The notes beneath the pieces are model-generated. The model saw nothing but the letters and a program-made list of their open reading frames with translations. It was not told where the DNA came from and ran no database searches. A program made the translations under genes and the position numbers. 64,000 nt of DNA from positions 1 to 64,000 of the forward strand of contig JASANG010002665.1 of the NCBI GenBank assembly GCA_030248215.1, read 5' to 3'. Below, one piece after another: positions 46,276 to 57,503 of this stretch. This DNA comes from Enoplolaimus lenunculus (taxonomy: Eukaryota; Nematoda; Enoplea; Enoplida; Thoracostomopsidae). How positions within the stretch are numbered: the first letter of the stretch is position 1; each line of letters starts with the position of its first letter.

Positions 46276-46544
46276 ATTATGAACCTGGACTTAGGCCTAG
46301 GATTAGTCTTATGTTTAAGTTTAGGTTTAGGCTTAGGATTAGAATAATCTTTAGTTTTATGCTTCGTAGGTAAGCTTAGCATAGTTTATACGAGACAGCC
46401 ATCGAATGAGATGACGTTAAGGTGTCATCACAATGCTTCAGTCTCTTTTCGCGGTTGTGCGGATTAGTAGCAAAACAAACTAAACGGTAAGCTGTCGTTA
46501 CCGTGAGTGTATTATATACAAAATACATAGCTAGCTTCAATGAG

Positions 46545-46650
46545 GGTTATGAACCTCGACTTGTAAAGTGTTTACCATTACCACTAAGCTATGAGAGTTT
46601 GACGCTTTAACCTGAGGACTCTTTCATCCTGTGAAGATTTTGTACTGCAC
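46545..46650 (-). mobile_element. tRNA-headed SINE-like repeat
   Basis: Minus strand: CATAGCTTAGTGGTAATGG (A box) and GAGGTTCATAACCC (B box), preceded by AAAATCTTCACAGGATGAAA. Same family as 3945-4085. Confidence 0.55.
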
Positions 46651-46660
46651 ATTAGCAGGT

Positions 46661-46800
46661 TTGTAGCCAGCTCACCTTGCTAGGCGGGTTAAACATTTCT
46701 ATGGATACGCATACAAGAGTTTTCGATGACTGACATGCAAGGTTGAAAACTTTCGATCGGGGTCAAAATTGTTCAACAGGACGCTGAGGCCTCGGCGCCT
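46661..46800. mobile_element. GGCCCGTAGCCA-family MITE, reverse orientation
   Basis: TTGTAGCCAGCTCACCTTGC, CAAGAGTTTTCGATGACTGA and CATGCAAGGTTGAAAACTTT, the antisense of the 46110 copy; right end diverged. Confidence 0.6.
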
Positions 46801-47520
46801 TCCAGCTCCTGGCGCGCTCATTATATATATTTAATGTAAATTATTTGTGCAAATATGTATATTTTTCACACCATTGAAAACAAAACAGACAAAATTCCCA
46901 TAGGAATTCTTGGTTTGTAAGGCACTGACAAAATATCAGATATAAACCAGAAAAAACCCACGGCCACCAAACCAGTAATTTTATTAACAGCTTGATTCGA
47001 ACCAGGAGATTTCAGACAATTTTTGAGTACAACATGTCAACGTACCATAACAGAGAAACCAATATCTGGCACGGTTTGCCAGGCTGGTAGGTCATCGGAT
47101 ACCCTTGTATTATTGTTAATTTAAATAAAATTAGTCGCGTCCTGTTCACAAAAAATAGTCTTGAAATTTCATGACTCCTACTTTCTTAAATTTTTAACAC
47201 TCAAATATTTGTAATATCATACATTAATGGTGTGTATTGAGCTGAGAAATTTGCGTCTGTAATGACTAAAATAGAAATGTCTTATATTCAAGAAATTGGC
47301 TTGTGTATATGGCATTACAATTCTGAGTCGGCGCTACAGCAAAAAAAACTTCATTTGTGTATGCTTTGATCAAGTAAACTCATGAGTAGTTGAAATATAC
47401 GAAACGTTTCAAAATCAGATCATGGTTTGGCAAGCGCGAGTTTTCACAGTAACGCAGTTGTCAAGAAAAATATATGAAATTGTCGGAACTGTGCGGTCTA
47501 CACGACCCCTGTTGGAAGTT
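46801..47520. other. Intergenic, nothing recognised
   Basis: AT-rich; no gene, repeat family or array supported. Confidence 0.3.
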
Positions 47521-47532
47521 GTGCCCAAAGTT

Positions 47533-47606
47533 AAAGGACCACGCCGGGAATCGAACCTTTGCCCTCTTGCACTCGAGTCAATCATGCTACTACTACTCCA
47601 TATGGT
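47533..47606 (-). pseudogene. tRNA-like sequence with a perfect B box
   Basis: Minus strand: GACCATATGGAGTAGTAGTA begins an acceptor and D-arm-like region and GGTTCGATTCCCGGC followed by GTGGTCC closes it; GACCAT can pair with GTGGTC. The anticodon region contains ACTCGAGT, with only a three-pair stem, so it does not fold properly. Either a decayed tRNA or a SINE head. Confidence 0.45.
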
Positions 47607-47689
47607 CGATTGCAACAACATCATATTCCCTTATATGAGAGCATGTATGGCAATCTATGCTTTACATACACTTACTGGGCGCATATACC

Positions 47690-47812
47690 GACGAGAAATC
47701 TCTTTCTCCTGTGAAGCTCCCAAGCTCGAACATCAAGCTCTTATAGCTGAGGGGTGACGGGAACCGCTTACAACTGATAGTATAGCGGTTTGTATCCTAG
47801 CATGAAATTACA
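47690..47812 (+). mobile_element. tRNA-headed SINE-like repeat
   Basis: CTTATAGCTGAGGGGTGACG (A box) and GCGGTTTGTATCCTAGCATG (B-box region), preceded by CTCTTTCTCCTGTGAAGCTC. It is the plus-strand member of the family at 3945 and 46545. Confidence 0.55.
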
Positions 47813-47887
47813 TTACAGACAAAATAGAGAAAACATTAATACAGGAAATGGTTAATCAATTCGCCAATAGAAACCGTTAAAAATTTC

Positions 47888-48079
47888 GGCCCATGTTACT
47901 TTAATGGGCGTCAAGGTTTCTGGTGGGTGTATAAGAAGGTTTAGATCCTAGATTAAATTTTTTGCGTAGGCTTAGACTTAGACTTAGGCGTCGGAAGTCA
48001 TTCTTGCAACGCTTAGGCTTAGGTTTAGGCTAAGGAATACGTTTAACTTACTGTTGCGCTCCTTAAAGTAACATTGGCC
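47888..48079 (+). mobile_element. TTAGGC-core MITE, family B
   Basis: Ends GGCCCATGTTACTTTAATGG and TTAAAGTAACATTGGCC. Core TAGGCTTAGACTTAGACTTA, a spacer CATTCTTGCAACGC, then TTAGGCTTAGGTTTAGGC. Confidence 0.8.
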
Positions 48080-48745
48080 TATATATCAACAAACGAGTTT
48101 AACGAAACGAGTTTACGTTTAATTCGATCCGAACCAACGCAGTTGGTTATTTACAAAGGCGGATGGGTCAAATTGAGGTTTATTAAGAACTCGAGTACTA
48201 CGACGCGTTACGGCATAGCCTAAAATGCTTAAGCTTGTACCAAAGCTTAATATTTTTATAGGTAGAACATATTGTCAGTTGGTGATAGATCTTGCAACTT
48301 CACAAACTTTTAGAAAGTTTTGAATGTAATTACTTAGCTATTAAATATATAAATAACAACGTTTCCGTACCATGGAGAGCGATACACGAACCCGCCGGAC
48401 GAGTGGGCCCAGGATGCCAACAGCGCGAATTTTTGTTCGAACCAAAATTACATTTCTTTGTCATTAAAAAATGTTGCGCTTCGATCGGGCGGGGGTATAC
48501 TTGCTATCTTGCTTTCATCTGCGGCAATAGTTTGGCAAATTTATGTTTGTTTTGATTTATCTGGAACCACATATTCTCTAAATGCGTATATCACCTAGTA
48601 CACCAGTTAGCGATAGGTTTTCAAACTGACAACGTCGTACAATGGTAAATTTCCAAATCAACGCAGTGGCAGGACAAATCAAAAGCGACAAATGTACTCA
48701 ATTTCAAACATCACCATTCACTGGTGCAAAGGCTACAACAAGTGA
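48080..48745. other. Intergenic, nothing recognised
   Basis: Open frames up to 87 codons without motifs. ATAGGTTTTCAAACTGACAA-type words recur weakly near 43.3 and 50.7 kb (TAGTGATA/TAGCGATAG contexts) but no element ends were found. Confidence 0.3.
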
Positions 48746-48899
48746 GGCCCATGTATAGAACAGGGCCGGATCGTTTTCCGGCCGGGCTATAATAGAGTCA
48801 GTTTAAGCTTTAGACTGCTTGTTTGCGTAGGCTTAGGTTTAGGCTTAGGCTTACGAATATGCTTATACTACTGTTCCGCCCTTGTTCTATACATGGGCC
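48746..48899 (+). mobile_element. TTAGGC-core MITE, family A, perfect 8-bp duplication
   Basis: Ends GGCCCATGTATAGAACAGGG and CCTTGTTCTATACATGGGCC are long inverted repeats. Flanked by ACAAGTGA on both sides (48738-48745, 48900-48907). At 154 bp it is the smallest intact copy and the clearest evidence for hAT-type mobilisation. Confidence 0.93.
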
Positions 48900-49304
48900 A
48901 CAAGTGATATCGCCAACTTGTGATAGGTGCTATACACATTTGAGAATACGGTCGTCAATATCTGATCGGGGCTTACACTTTACACATTCCGCGTCTAAAA
49001 TTTCAATTAAGCCTAATGATTGTCTTTTCGGCTACCTGTTGGCCGGATTAATTCTTGAAACATCAGGAAAATCGTAGCCAATACAACGCGATGATTGGAC
49101 GAGCGTTTGCGAACACTTTGAATCGCGGCGAACGATAGATTGTGAACAACCAACCACAGTGAAGCATTAATAATTTTCATAAGTGAAATTTTGTAATGTT
49201 TTATGAATTTAAGTCAAATACGACGATACGATTGGATCATTTTGTTTACGTACGAATCTGTAAAATTAAAAAAAATCGGCAACGATCAGAATGATGGTCA
49301 CTAG

Positions 49305-49472
49305 GGCCCGTAGCCAGAGGGGAAGCCAGAGAAGGTTCTTCTCTGTTGAAAAATATATCACCCCCCCCCTAGAAAAGTTTTTAATTTTGCAAAGTCTTCG
49401 AAAACCCTTGTATATCCCGTCTTGAATAATTTTAAGCTCCCCTGGGAAGGTAAACTGGCTTCGGGCCTGTGG
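49305..49472. mobile_element. GGCCCGTAGCCA-family MITE
   Basis: GGGCCCGTAGCCAGAGGGGA at left, ACCCCCCCCCTAGAAAAGTT, CTTCGAAAACCCTTGTATAT in the middle, AACTGGCTTCGGGCCTG at right: terminal inverted repeats with about 12 matching bases. Confidence 0.75.
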
Positions 49473-49484
49473 TGATCACTTCAG

Positions 49485-49674
49485 GCCAGAGGCGGATCCA
49501 CAGATATTGAACGAGGGTGTGCGTAGTCGATAAAACTGAAAACGACTCTCGAACAAAGCGACCGAGAAGCTAAATACAACTTTATGTAGGCACTAAGTCA
49601 TAATTCAATTTTTTTGTCCTTGTTGAGCGGGGAGGGCAAGATCTCGTTGGTCCCCACTTAGATCCGCCAGTGCG
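49485..49674. mobile_element. Small GGCGGATC-ended MITE
   Basis: Left CAGAGGCGGATCCACAGATA and right CCACTTAGATCCGCCAGTG form inverted ends around 190 bp. GAGGGTGTGC and GGGAGGGCAAG lie inside. Only one clear copy seen. Confidence 0.5.
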
Positions 49675-50129
49675 TAGACAGTCAAGTGAAAGGTTCGATT
49701 TCGGTATTCAAGCCTATGACACGATCTGGCTGGTATTTTACCTTTGCCGAGTTTAGATTTACCCTCGGACTTACAGTTTTTTTCGTCACTCATCACAATA
49801 AAAAAATCAACACCAATTTCGACCCTGCATCACCAACTGGTAAAGAGGTTGTTTATTGGCGGTAAACCTAAAACTTTTCCTCAAAGGCGAAAACAGCCAA
49901 TAACCCCATATTTTAGTACTCAAAAGAAAACTATAGACTCTGTTGATTTTAGAAGGCAAAACCAGCAAAACGGTTTATATAGAAGTCGTTGCAACAATTT
50001 ATAGCTGCAGTTTGAAATCAGAACGAGTCGTTTACCATCTGTTATTTTGCTATTAAAATATACACCAACATTAAATGTCTGGTATCGCTAAATGCTTAAT
50101 AGAGTATAAGAGCAAAGCTTATTTTTGGA

Positions 50130-50523
50130 GTAATTTTAACAATTGTCGCAACAATAAGAGTCCGTAAGCAGATAGAGTTCCTAAACCTTATTTAGAGTCC
50201 ATAAATGTCAACTATCCCTGTCTGTAGCACATAAATGACTCCAGGATCAAATAATTTAAGTTCGAAACTTTAAAGCGTACTTAAGGTTTGAAAGTACATT
50301 CCTTAATATAACCTGGTATTACCGTTCAAGCTATTGATACAAGACAAATAAAAGTTTAATTCAACGGATAGTTGCAATACCGGATATATATCAGTTACGA
50401 AGGGTGGCGGAGCTTGCGCTAAAAACAAATAACCGTCCGTAACCGAATAACAGAGGATATCTTCTGGGGGGGGGGGGGGCAAATAAATATCAGTCCCCCC
50501 CTTATTCGGGTCACTACAGTATA
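50130..50523. mobile_element. GTAGTGGCCCGAATAAG element, 3'-complete copy
   Basis: Shares with 29824-30272 the series AGATAGAGTTCCTAAA, TTGATACAAGACAAATAAAA, GGATAGTTGCAATACCGG and the right end CTTATTCGGGTCACTACAGT. The left end is truncated to CAACAATAAGAGTCC. Contains a G run at 50467-50479. Confidence 0.65.
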
Positions 50524-50929
50524 TAGCAAACACTTTTCAGGTAAGTCAGGAAAAAATATTACGAGCCATACAAGTCATGGTTCCTAGAATATTTTGGCCA
50601 ATATCCAACTTATTAATAAATAAATACGCGCGGGTACTTAGCTAATAATATTATCGTTTGATTTTTTGCTGTTTTTGCTTGTAATTTCTGTGCTCGCAGA
50701 TGTGTTTAGCACCTATTACCAGTTAGTGATATATCTTGAAACAAAGGTTAGAAATTGAAGTTAATAATTGCATCGAATTGTTTAGCTTCAAGTCTTCAAC
50801 CTGGAATTATTGATTTCTAAGCCAAACATGGTCCTATTACGCTTGAGTTTACGCCAAAGTTAAGCTTATAACTCGAAAAACAAGCAAATTTGCAAGTTCG
50901 TTAGTATCGAACAAAATCGTATTCCTAAG

Positions 50930-51117
50930 GGCGGCTCTATCGTTGTCGTACGGCACCGCCCGACACCGGACAAACCGCAAGTCAAAAATTATTTAAAACT
51001 TTGATATGCTGTTCCGTGTGGCAATAACAAACGTTTGTTATACAGTGGCGGACGATGAAGGCCGGTGCCGGACGGTGACGGACAGCGGTGATGTTATCAA
51101 AATTAAAGCGCCATCCT
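50930..51117. mobile_element. GGCGCC-type foldback element
   Basis: Left AGGGCGGCTCTATCGTTGTC and right TTATCAAAATTAAAGCGCCATCC are inverted repeats of each other and match the 15322 copy. GACGGTGACGGACAGC and GGCACCGCCCGACACC mirror each other inside. Confidence 0.6.
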
Positions 51118-51118
51118 A

Positions 51119-51537
51119 TGGGTTGCGCTATATTTGCCGTACGGCGCCGTTCGTCATTCGTACGGCGCCGTTCGTCATTCGTACGACGCCGTTCGTCATT
51201 CGTACGACGCCGTTCGTCATTCGTACGGCGCCGTTCGTCATTCGTACGGCGCCGTCCGTCATTTGTACGGCGCCATCCGTCATTCGTACGGCGCCATCCG
51301 TCATTCGTACGGCGCCGTCCGTCATGCGTACGGCGCCGTCCGTCATGCGTACGGCGCCGTCCGTCATGCGTACGGCGCCGTCCGTCATGCGTACGGCGCC
51401 GTTCGTCATGCGTACGGCGCCGTGCGTCATGCGTACGGCGCCGTTCGTCATGCGTACGGCGCCGTTCGTCATGCGTACGGCGCCGTGCGTCATGCGTACG
51501 GCGCCGTCCGTTATGCGTACGGCGTCGTCCGTTTCCT
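51119..51537. repeat. 21-bp GC-rich palindromic array, 19 units
   Basis: Begins with GGGTTGCGCTATATTTGCCG, the end of the 40478 foldback element, then GTACGGCGCCGTYCGTCATKC repeats every 21 bp from 51138 to about 51536. ACGGCGCCGT in each unit is self-complementary. Because 21 is a multiple of 3 and the unit lacks stops, long repeat frames appear on both strands; they are not genes. Units drift from CATTC in the 5' part to CATGC in the 3' part. Confidence 0.93.
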
Positions 51538-51873
51538 CCTGTACATGCCCTGGATTAATAGCTCAAATATGTACCGATGGATAAATATCGCAATCGGCAA
51601 AATCAACCCGAAGACTTCTCGTTCAAAAACAGGACAGCTTAAAACTTAAGCTTCAAAGGCGATTATGATAGATGTCAAAAACAGTTAACCTGTAAACTAA
51701 GCTAAATTCATTGAAATGTGTAAGATGAATTTTGTTCGATACTCATGAAATGCTAAAAGCATCAGGCGCATATATCAGGCACGCATTAATGATGCGATAT
51801 ATGTTTTCAGAAACAAAATTTGTTTTCACATCATGTCAATTTGCCTTTGTTCAATCAGAGCAACCGGAGGTTG

Positions 51874-52048
51874 CCAATGTATAGAACAGGGCAGTAACAG
51901 TAATATTAACATATTCCTAAGCGTAAGCCTGTCAGCCTACGAATAAGCACAATAATGAGTTTATACCTACAAGAAAATAGTATAAAGCTTAAGCTTACTC
52001 TATTGCAGTGTCGCATAAAAACGTTCGATCGTATCTTTACATAGGTCA
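51874..52048 (-). mobile_element. TTAGGC-core MITE, family A, core eroded
   Basis: Left GCCAATGTATAGAACAGGGC, right CGTATCTTTACATAGGTC, with TATAAAGCTTAAGCTTACTC before it. Only a few CCTAAG or CCTACG words remain. Confidence 0.7.
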
Positions 52049-54093
52049 TTTTGCAATGAACCACACTTGTAGCAAACCGGTAACTATCATTTTAAACCCT
52101 GTAAAAGCACTGAATCCATATAAACCGCGCGTGTCCATATATATATAATTCTGTTGGTATGTTCATATCACACGAGTAACTTTCAATGTATGAGATATGA
52201 CTAGGTTAAATTGTCCATACAAACCCAGTTTAACCTATAGCAATTTACCAATTCTATCATTATTAATATTTCTTCGTTTTTTGTTGATACTAAAAGCTCC
52301 AGCCAATCAAAATTCCGTCATACATTTACCTGTATATTGACCCAATACCAAACAGAAACAGTTTACCGAACCGGATCCTTAAAAGGATACATTTTGTTCG
52401 TTGGTTGTATTAAATGTGCCACTAAGATTTCACTATAACGGGTATTTCTCCTGTAAGCCAAAGACGTTAGCGAATGAGCGTCAAGAAATCATTTATGCCC
52501 CTCCTTTAATTGTCATCGCTTCTGATACACACATTGGTTAATTTAACAGCTTATAAGCCAACTACTTGCCTCATAGCAGGAATAAAATCTAAAATTTTGA
52601 ATTATCATTCAGTACTCAAATTGCGATTGGCTCCCCGCTCCCAGAGTTTTTTTTTTCGTTATATATCGGGTGGGATCCGCCCCGTCAGTACTGTATAAAC
52701 CCGCTACTGGTCATGTTGTCGAAACAACCATCGAAGTGTGATTTCGCAAAATTTTCGTGACAACGACAGGTGCAAAAAATGACTATATAATCCGTCAAAA
52801 TACCTACACTGTTATGTTGAAAAATATCACATTTTTGTGAATAAAAACTATGATTAACGCGAATTTTTGCTCCGCTCCTGTCGGATTAATTAATGCCTAT
52901 ACTGCGGGAGACATCGGCAGTTTGAGCAAGCGCAGGCCTAAGCGCTCGCTATCTCTTTCGCCACCGAAACGCTCAGAAGACAGCTGAATTTTTCTGCTGA
53001 AAAATAATTGGCCGAATTCAATAGTATATTAAAGGTGAGTGAATCTTTCCCGAAAAAACCGATACCGTCAGTATACAAAGGCGTTAGCGTCGCGTCAATT
53101 TTGGCAAACTCAATAATGCATTCGCAATAATTTTGTCAACGGTAACACAAAACGTCTTATAGCTCAGGGCTGTTACGTCGTCCTGATGAATATATAGAAA
53201 TCATTTTGAGCAGAAAGCAAAAGCTTAAAGTTTGGCCTATAAAACTGTACTGTCCATTTTATTTTACAGTCTCGCTTCTGTTGATCAACAATCACCAATG
53301 GTAAATTAGTATTTTCTGCTGAAACGATAATACTAAAAACTACGTTCATAATTGGTCTTGTTACCTTCTCACTTTGCCCCCCCCCCCCTCCCGCTCAAGT
53401 CTAAGTTTGTTTCCGGCAACATTTTATATGGCAACATGCGCTTGGCGTTCGGAACAGCTGAAACAGGTTAGAACTACCGGATTAATGCCACTTTGAAACT
53501 ATACCGGGGCAGTAAGCTACCAGAGCCCAATTGAATATAAATATTAAAAGTCATAAATCCAACTAATAAACTTCATATAAAACCTTATTCGCAACATATC
53601 AACATACTAGTAATCCGTAGTAGCACACATGTTCAACACTATTCATTGTATTCTGGCATATGTTTATAGAAGGGTTTGTCCAAGCAAGTCTGTACTTAAG
53701 CATTGAAACTTGATTGACAATTGTGTATTCAATTCCAATACAAATTTGTTTGCCTATGTTGGTTCGGCAGGAATGATGAACACCAATATCCATCATCGGC
53801 AGAGGAAAATACGCGTCCCAAATTGATGCCAGCTTTACACAATATACAAATTACATACATGTAAGAATATACACATAAAGCAAACAGGCTTCGTCTCATT
53901 GAATAACAACACATAGATAGTAAAACAACAATCCTCTTATCTTGAGAATTTTTCACTTAAAAGTATAGAAGCAATTTTACATATGGAAGTACAAATCTGC
54001 TGGAACGCTGTCCAAAATATGTATGTGGGGTGTTCCAGCTTTAATATATATAGATATGCTTAAGTAGACAATTCCACTGTTACAATTGCATTG
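52049..54093. other. Intergenic, no recognised gene
   Basis: Contains a C run at 53382-53394 and GC-richer sequence with short dyads at 52865-52990 (GAGCAAGCGCAGGCC, AAGCGCTCGC). No coding frame with motifs, no family ends. Confidence 0.3.
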
Positions 54094-54717
54094 CAGAGTT
54101 TGACTTTACCCGCCGGTAAACGCAAATCGGGTAAGAAATATCAGTCCCGGGTACACCCGCGGGTAAAGATCTGTATCACGCGGGTAAAAAATTGACAGTT
54201 TTACGCATACTAAACGTTTAACCGGTAAGGTGCAAAACATACGCTATTAACTAGCCAGTCAGCAAGCGTTGAAAAATCAAAAGTCATGTGCTTTATTTAG
54301 TTTGGTTTGAAATTTTATTGTTTCTAGCAAGCTTTCGTGTGTAAAATTCATTGGAGCTATATAACGCACAACTTCATTACAGAGCAAATCATCATCAATC
54401 TTTAAAATACTGGTTGAACTTCAGGCGCGGAACGTTGATCGTGGGCAGATGTTTTTAGCATGGTAAACCTGTGGGTCAAAAATTCTTATTCGCCTGGGTA
54501 AAGCGCGGGCGGGGCCGTAGCCAAGGGGAGGGCCAGGTGTGCTCAGCTCCCCCCGTAAAAATTTTGGCCGCCCGAGAAGATTTCAAACTTTGCTTGTAAG
54601 GCACTGAAAACCTTTTAATGCCCCTCCCGGAAATATATTTTATTCCCCTAGCAAGGTGCGCTGGCTACGGGCCTAAGTGCAGGTCAGACAAAAAATCCTT
54701 ACCCACATCCCACTCTG
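54094..54717. mobile_element. ACCCGCGGGTA element carrying a nested MITE
   Basis: Left CAGAGTTTGACTTTACCCGC and right TTACCCACATCCCACTCTG are inverted ends. Words ACCCGCGGGTAAAG, ACGCGGGTAAAA and CTGTGGGTCAAA recur. A GGCCCGTAGCCA-family MITE is inserted at about 54510-54675. Flanks TTGCATTG and TGCGTTTG are only a weak match. Confidence 0.55.
54510..54675. mobile_element. GGCCCGTAGCCA-family MITE nested in 54094-54717
   Basis: GGGCCGTAGCCAAGGGGAGG at left and GCGCTGGCTACGGGCC at right are inverted repeats; interior CCCGTAAAAATTTTGGCCGC, TTGCTTGTAAGGCACTGAAA and CCCTCCCGGAAATATATTT match the family. Confidence 0.78.
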
Positions 54718-55036
54718 TGCGTTTGATGATGTGTTGAGCAAATCCGTTCCCTTGTACGAAACTTTGTTAAATATGTACAATATTTTACGGAAATGTAGGG
54801 CAGAATGTGACAGATGAAGTTTTGAGCTGAAATTTTGTCGGTCCTTACGTGTAAAATCAAAGTGATGCGGATCGAATTATTTTAATCATGAAAATACAAT
54901 TGATAAGCACACGCTCAACAAACACTGCTCAGCGATGGCGGTGTAGGAATAGAGCATTATCCAAATATACCAGCATGCAACGGTACCTGAAAATATTGCA
55001 AGTCTGATTGAAATAAAACTAAAAATTTAAACCACA

Positions 55037-55258
55037 CATTGCAAAAAATGCTGAGTCAAATCGACTCTCTCTCGGAAATAGGCGTTTCCGGATTACACAA
55101 ACTGAGTCAAAATTTGACTCCGCGAGAGTCACACTCGACTAACTGAGTCGTGCCGTGAGTCAAATTTGACTCTGTAGGAGTCGAATATTGACTCACTTGC
55201 GTAGTCCAGAAAAGCCTATTTCGGAGAGAGTCAATTTGACTCACCAGTTTCTGCAGTG
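55037..55258. mobile_element. Palindromic MITE, GAGTCAAATTTGACTC family
   Basis: Ends CATTGCAAAAAATGCTGAGT and ACTCACCAGTTTCTGCAGTG; TAGGCGTTTCC and GGAAAAGCCTA-like arms mirrored. The longest of the three copies, with extra GAGTC words in the centre. Confidence 0.78.
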
Positions 55259-55883
55259 CAGATAAGCTAGATTCATTTCAAACCAATCCGTACACCTCGG
55301 TTTTGCTTCTATCTCGCCAAGAAAAATATTAAAATATACAGCAGAAAAACGCTCAAAAAAGCTCTTAATGGCATACATTGGTTCTTGTAATTTGAAAGCC
55401 TCGAATCGCAATATGGAATATATATTTTATTTCAAATTTGCAATATTAATAGTAATAACGCAAATGAACAAGAAGTGCTTGCAATATAAAACCGCACACA
55501 TTGATCATACAATACCTTTTGCGGGACCTAAAACCCAAAACCAGATGGCGTTTGAGCCGTATACAAAGTCGTTACGTTGAGGTAAACTGAAATCAATTAC
55601 ACGTTAAATAAAGTGCTATTTTTACCCATTTATGCGAGCGCTGGTGAATTTTAGCTGATTACGCCAAGTTGGTGTGTTTATTGGCTAACATTGTGCTAAT
55701 TACTGGCTAATTTGGAGTTATTACGTTAAGCAGAGTTAAATTTAGGTTGAAATATTACAAAGACATTTGAGCAAATTTACAAAAACGTGAGTTGAAACAC
55801 TGGAATTTGAGTAAAAATTTGCAATATTCAAATTTTAACATTAGTGTCGGCATTTTGAAGCGAATAAAATTGTAAAACATACA
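55259..55883. other. Intergenic, nothing recognised
   Basis: A 70-codon frame at 55368-55580 has no motif. TTGGCTAACATTGTGC and TACTGGCTAATTTGGAG are simple near-repeats at 55680-55715. Confidence 0.3.
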
Positions 55884-56171
55884 AAATCGAGGGTGCAAAT
55901 GAATGACTTTATACAAAGTATGCCCGCACCTGTGGGAAACCGAAAATGTGTGGGAAAATTTAAATCTTAACTGGAAAATAAATCGAGGGTGCAAATGAAT
56001 GATTTTATACAAAGTATGCCCGCACTTGTGGGAAACCGAAAATGTGTGGGAAAATTTAAATCTTAACTGGGAAATAAATCGAGGGTGCAAATGAATGACT
56101 TTATACAAAGTATGCCCGCACCTGTGGGAAACCGAAAATGTGTGGGAAAATTTAAATCTTAACTGGGAAAA
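55884..56171. repeat. Three tandem copies of 96 bp
   Basis: AAATCGAGGGTGCAAATGAA starts at 55884, 55980 and 56076. Units differ by one or two bases. As 96 is divisible by 3, the minus strand stays open across all three (117 codons, a 32-residue repeat). Coding cannot be shown. Confidence 0.92.
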
Positions 56172-57409
56172 TGCGTTCTAAGTAAAATAGATATTCATTT
56201 GAGAAAGTATGAAAATTTTTAGAATTTAATTTTTTTATTAGACTGAATATATAATTTTTTTAACTCAATGGAGTGTCTTGTCCGTAAAACGCCACGTGAT
56301 TAGTAATAACCCGTCGTTGTGCTACGCAACAGCCGTCGCAGTATATTATTTCTGCGAATTCAGAACATTTTTGCGTTCGGTGTTGGAAGTTTATATACCC
56401 ATCAGAGTAATACCCACTTATGAAATGCCTCCAATACAATTTAATTATCGACTACCCAAGATATTAATAGTACTAGAGATTTGCCTCAAACAGCAAAGCT
56501 TACAACCAGCGATTCTAAACAACCGGTAATATTCTGGTGTTGTAAACAACCTGTAATATTCTGTGGGTTAATTTGACGTCTTCGACTCCGGAAGACGCTC
56601 AACGAGTATAAAGTTTAAACTTTTCACTAATGACACGTTTGAAAAAGGTCAGAGCGGTTTTTTGCAACCGAAACACCGGTACCCGAATGTAGTTCTTGCT
56701 ATAGAATTAGACAAAATATAGAAATACAGACCAGTCTAATGGGTTTACTTTTTTATTCACGCGGTGTAGCATCTAATCATCAGTCGGTTTAAGGTTTCGT
56801 AACGAGGATGGCGTTATGGATGTTGCCTCCAGCGGCGTCCGACGCCGTCAGTAGCCGCAATTCAGAAAACTTTACGAAATGTTATGCGGTGTTTGGGGAC
56901 ATTCGTGAGCGTCGGTGAACGCTGAACCAGACGGTTCCAGACGGCCGAATGGCGATAAAATAGAAGAAAAGTTTAGCGAAACATTTAGTATATTTTCGCT
57001 ACCTGGCAAAACGATTGCCTAAAAATGGTTGGATTTTGAAAATTATTCGCTGTATACTGTGGAACCTAATGGATTGACTGATCGGTAAAATGAAGAGTTT
57101 GAAAAAAGTGTCTTTAAATCAAACACAAGCAAAACGCGCTTGACATCGCAATTTTATTGGTTAATTAATTATTACTTTAGTCTCAGAGAGGAATTAAAAA
57201 GTTTCTGCCCCTAAAAGTTTGGGGAGGCTTTTAAGTTCATCTCCCAAACGCAGGTTCAAGCTGATTTAAGATTAAAAACCGGTCCAGAACAAATCAACCC
57301 TTACGGCAAGTTTATAATTCGAATTATGAAACCCATACAAATTAAATGACAACAAAAATTAATTCGGCACAAATAGGAATCTTTGGTGTATGTGTTTGCC
57401 AAAACCAAG

Positions 57410-57414
<5 letters not shown>
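56172..57414. other. Intergenic with a GC-rich dyad
   Basis: 56815-56955 holds GGCGTCCGACGCCGTCAG and GAGCGTCGGTGAACGC, similar in style to the GGCGCC foldback elements but without their ends. Nothing else recognised. Confidence 0.3.

Positions 57415-57494
<80 letters not shown>
57415..57494. repeat. (AT)n microsatellite
   Basis: About 40 uninterrupted AT units. It creates spurious Tyr/Ile frames on both strands. Confidence 0.97.

Positions 57495-57503
<9 letters not shown>

Noticed and set aside
51006-51649. Long overlapping frames on both strands (up to 192 codons) with 7-residue repeats such as RTAPSVM and RRRSSCV
   Set aside because: Product of the 21-bp array, which is stop-free in several frames at once. 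No motif or splice context.
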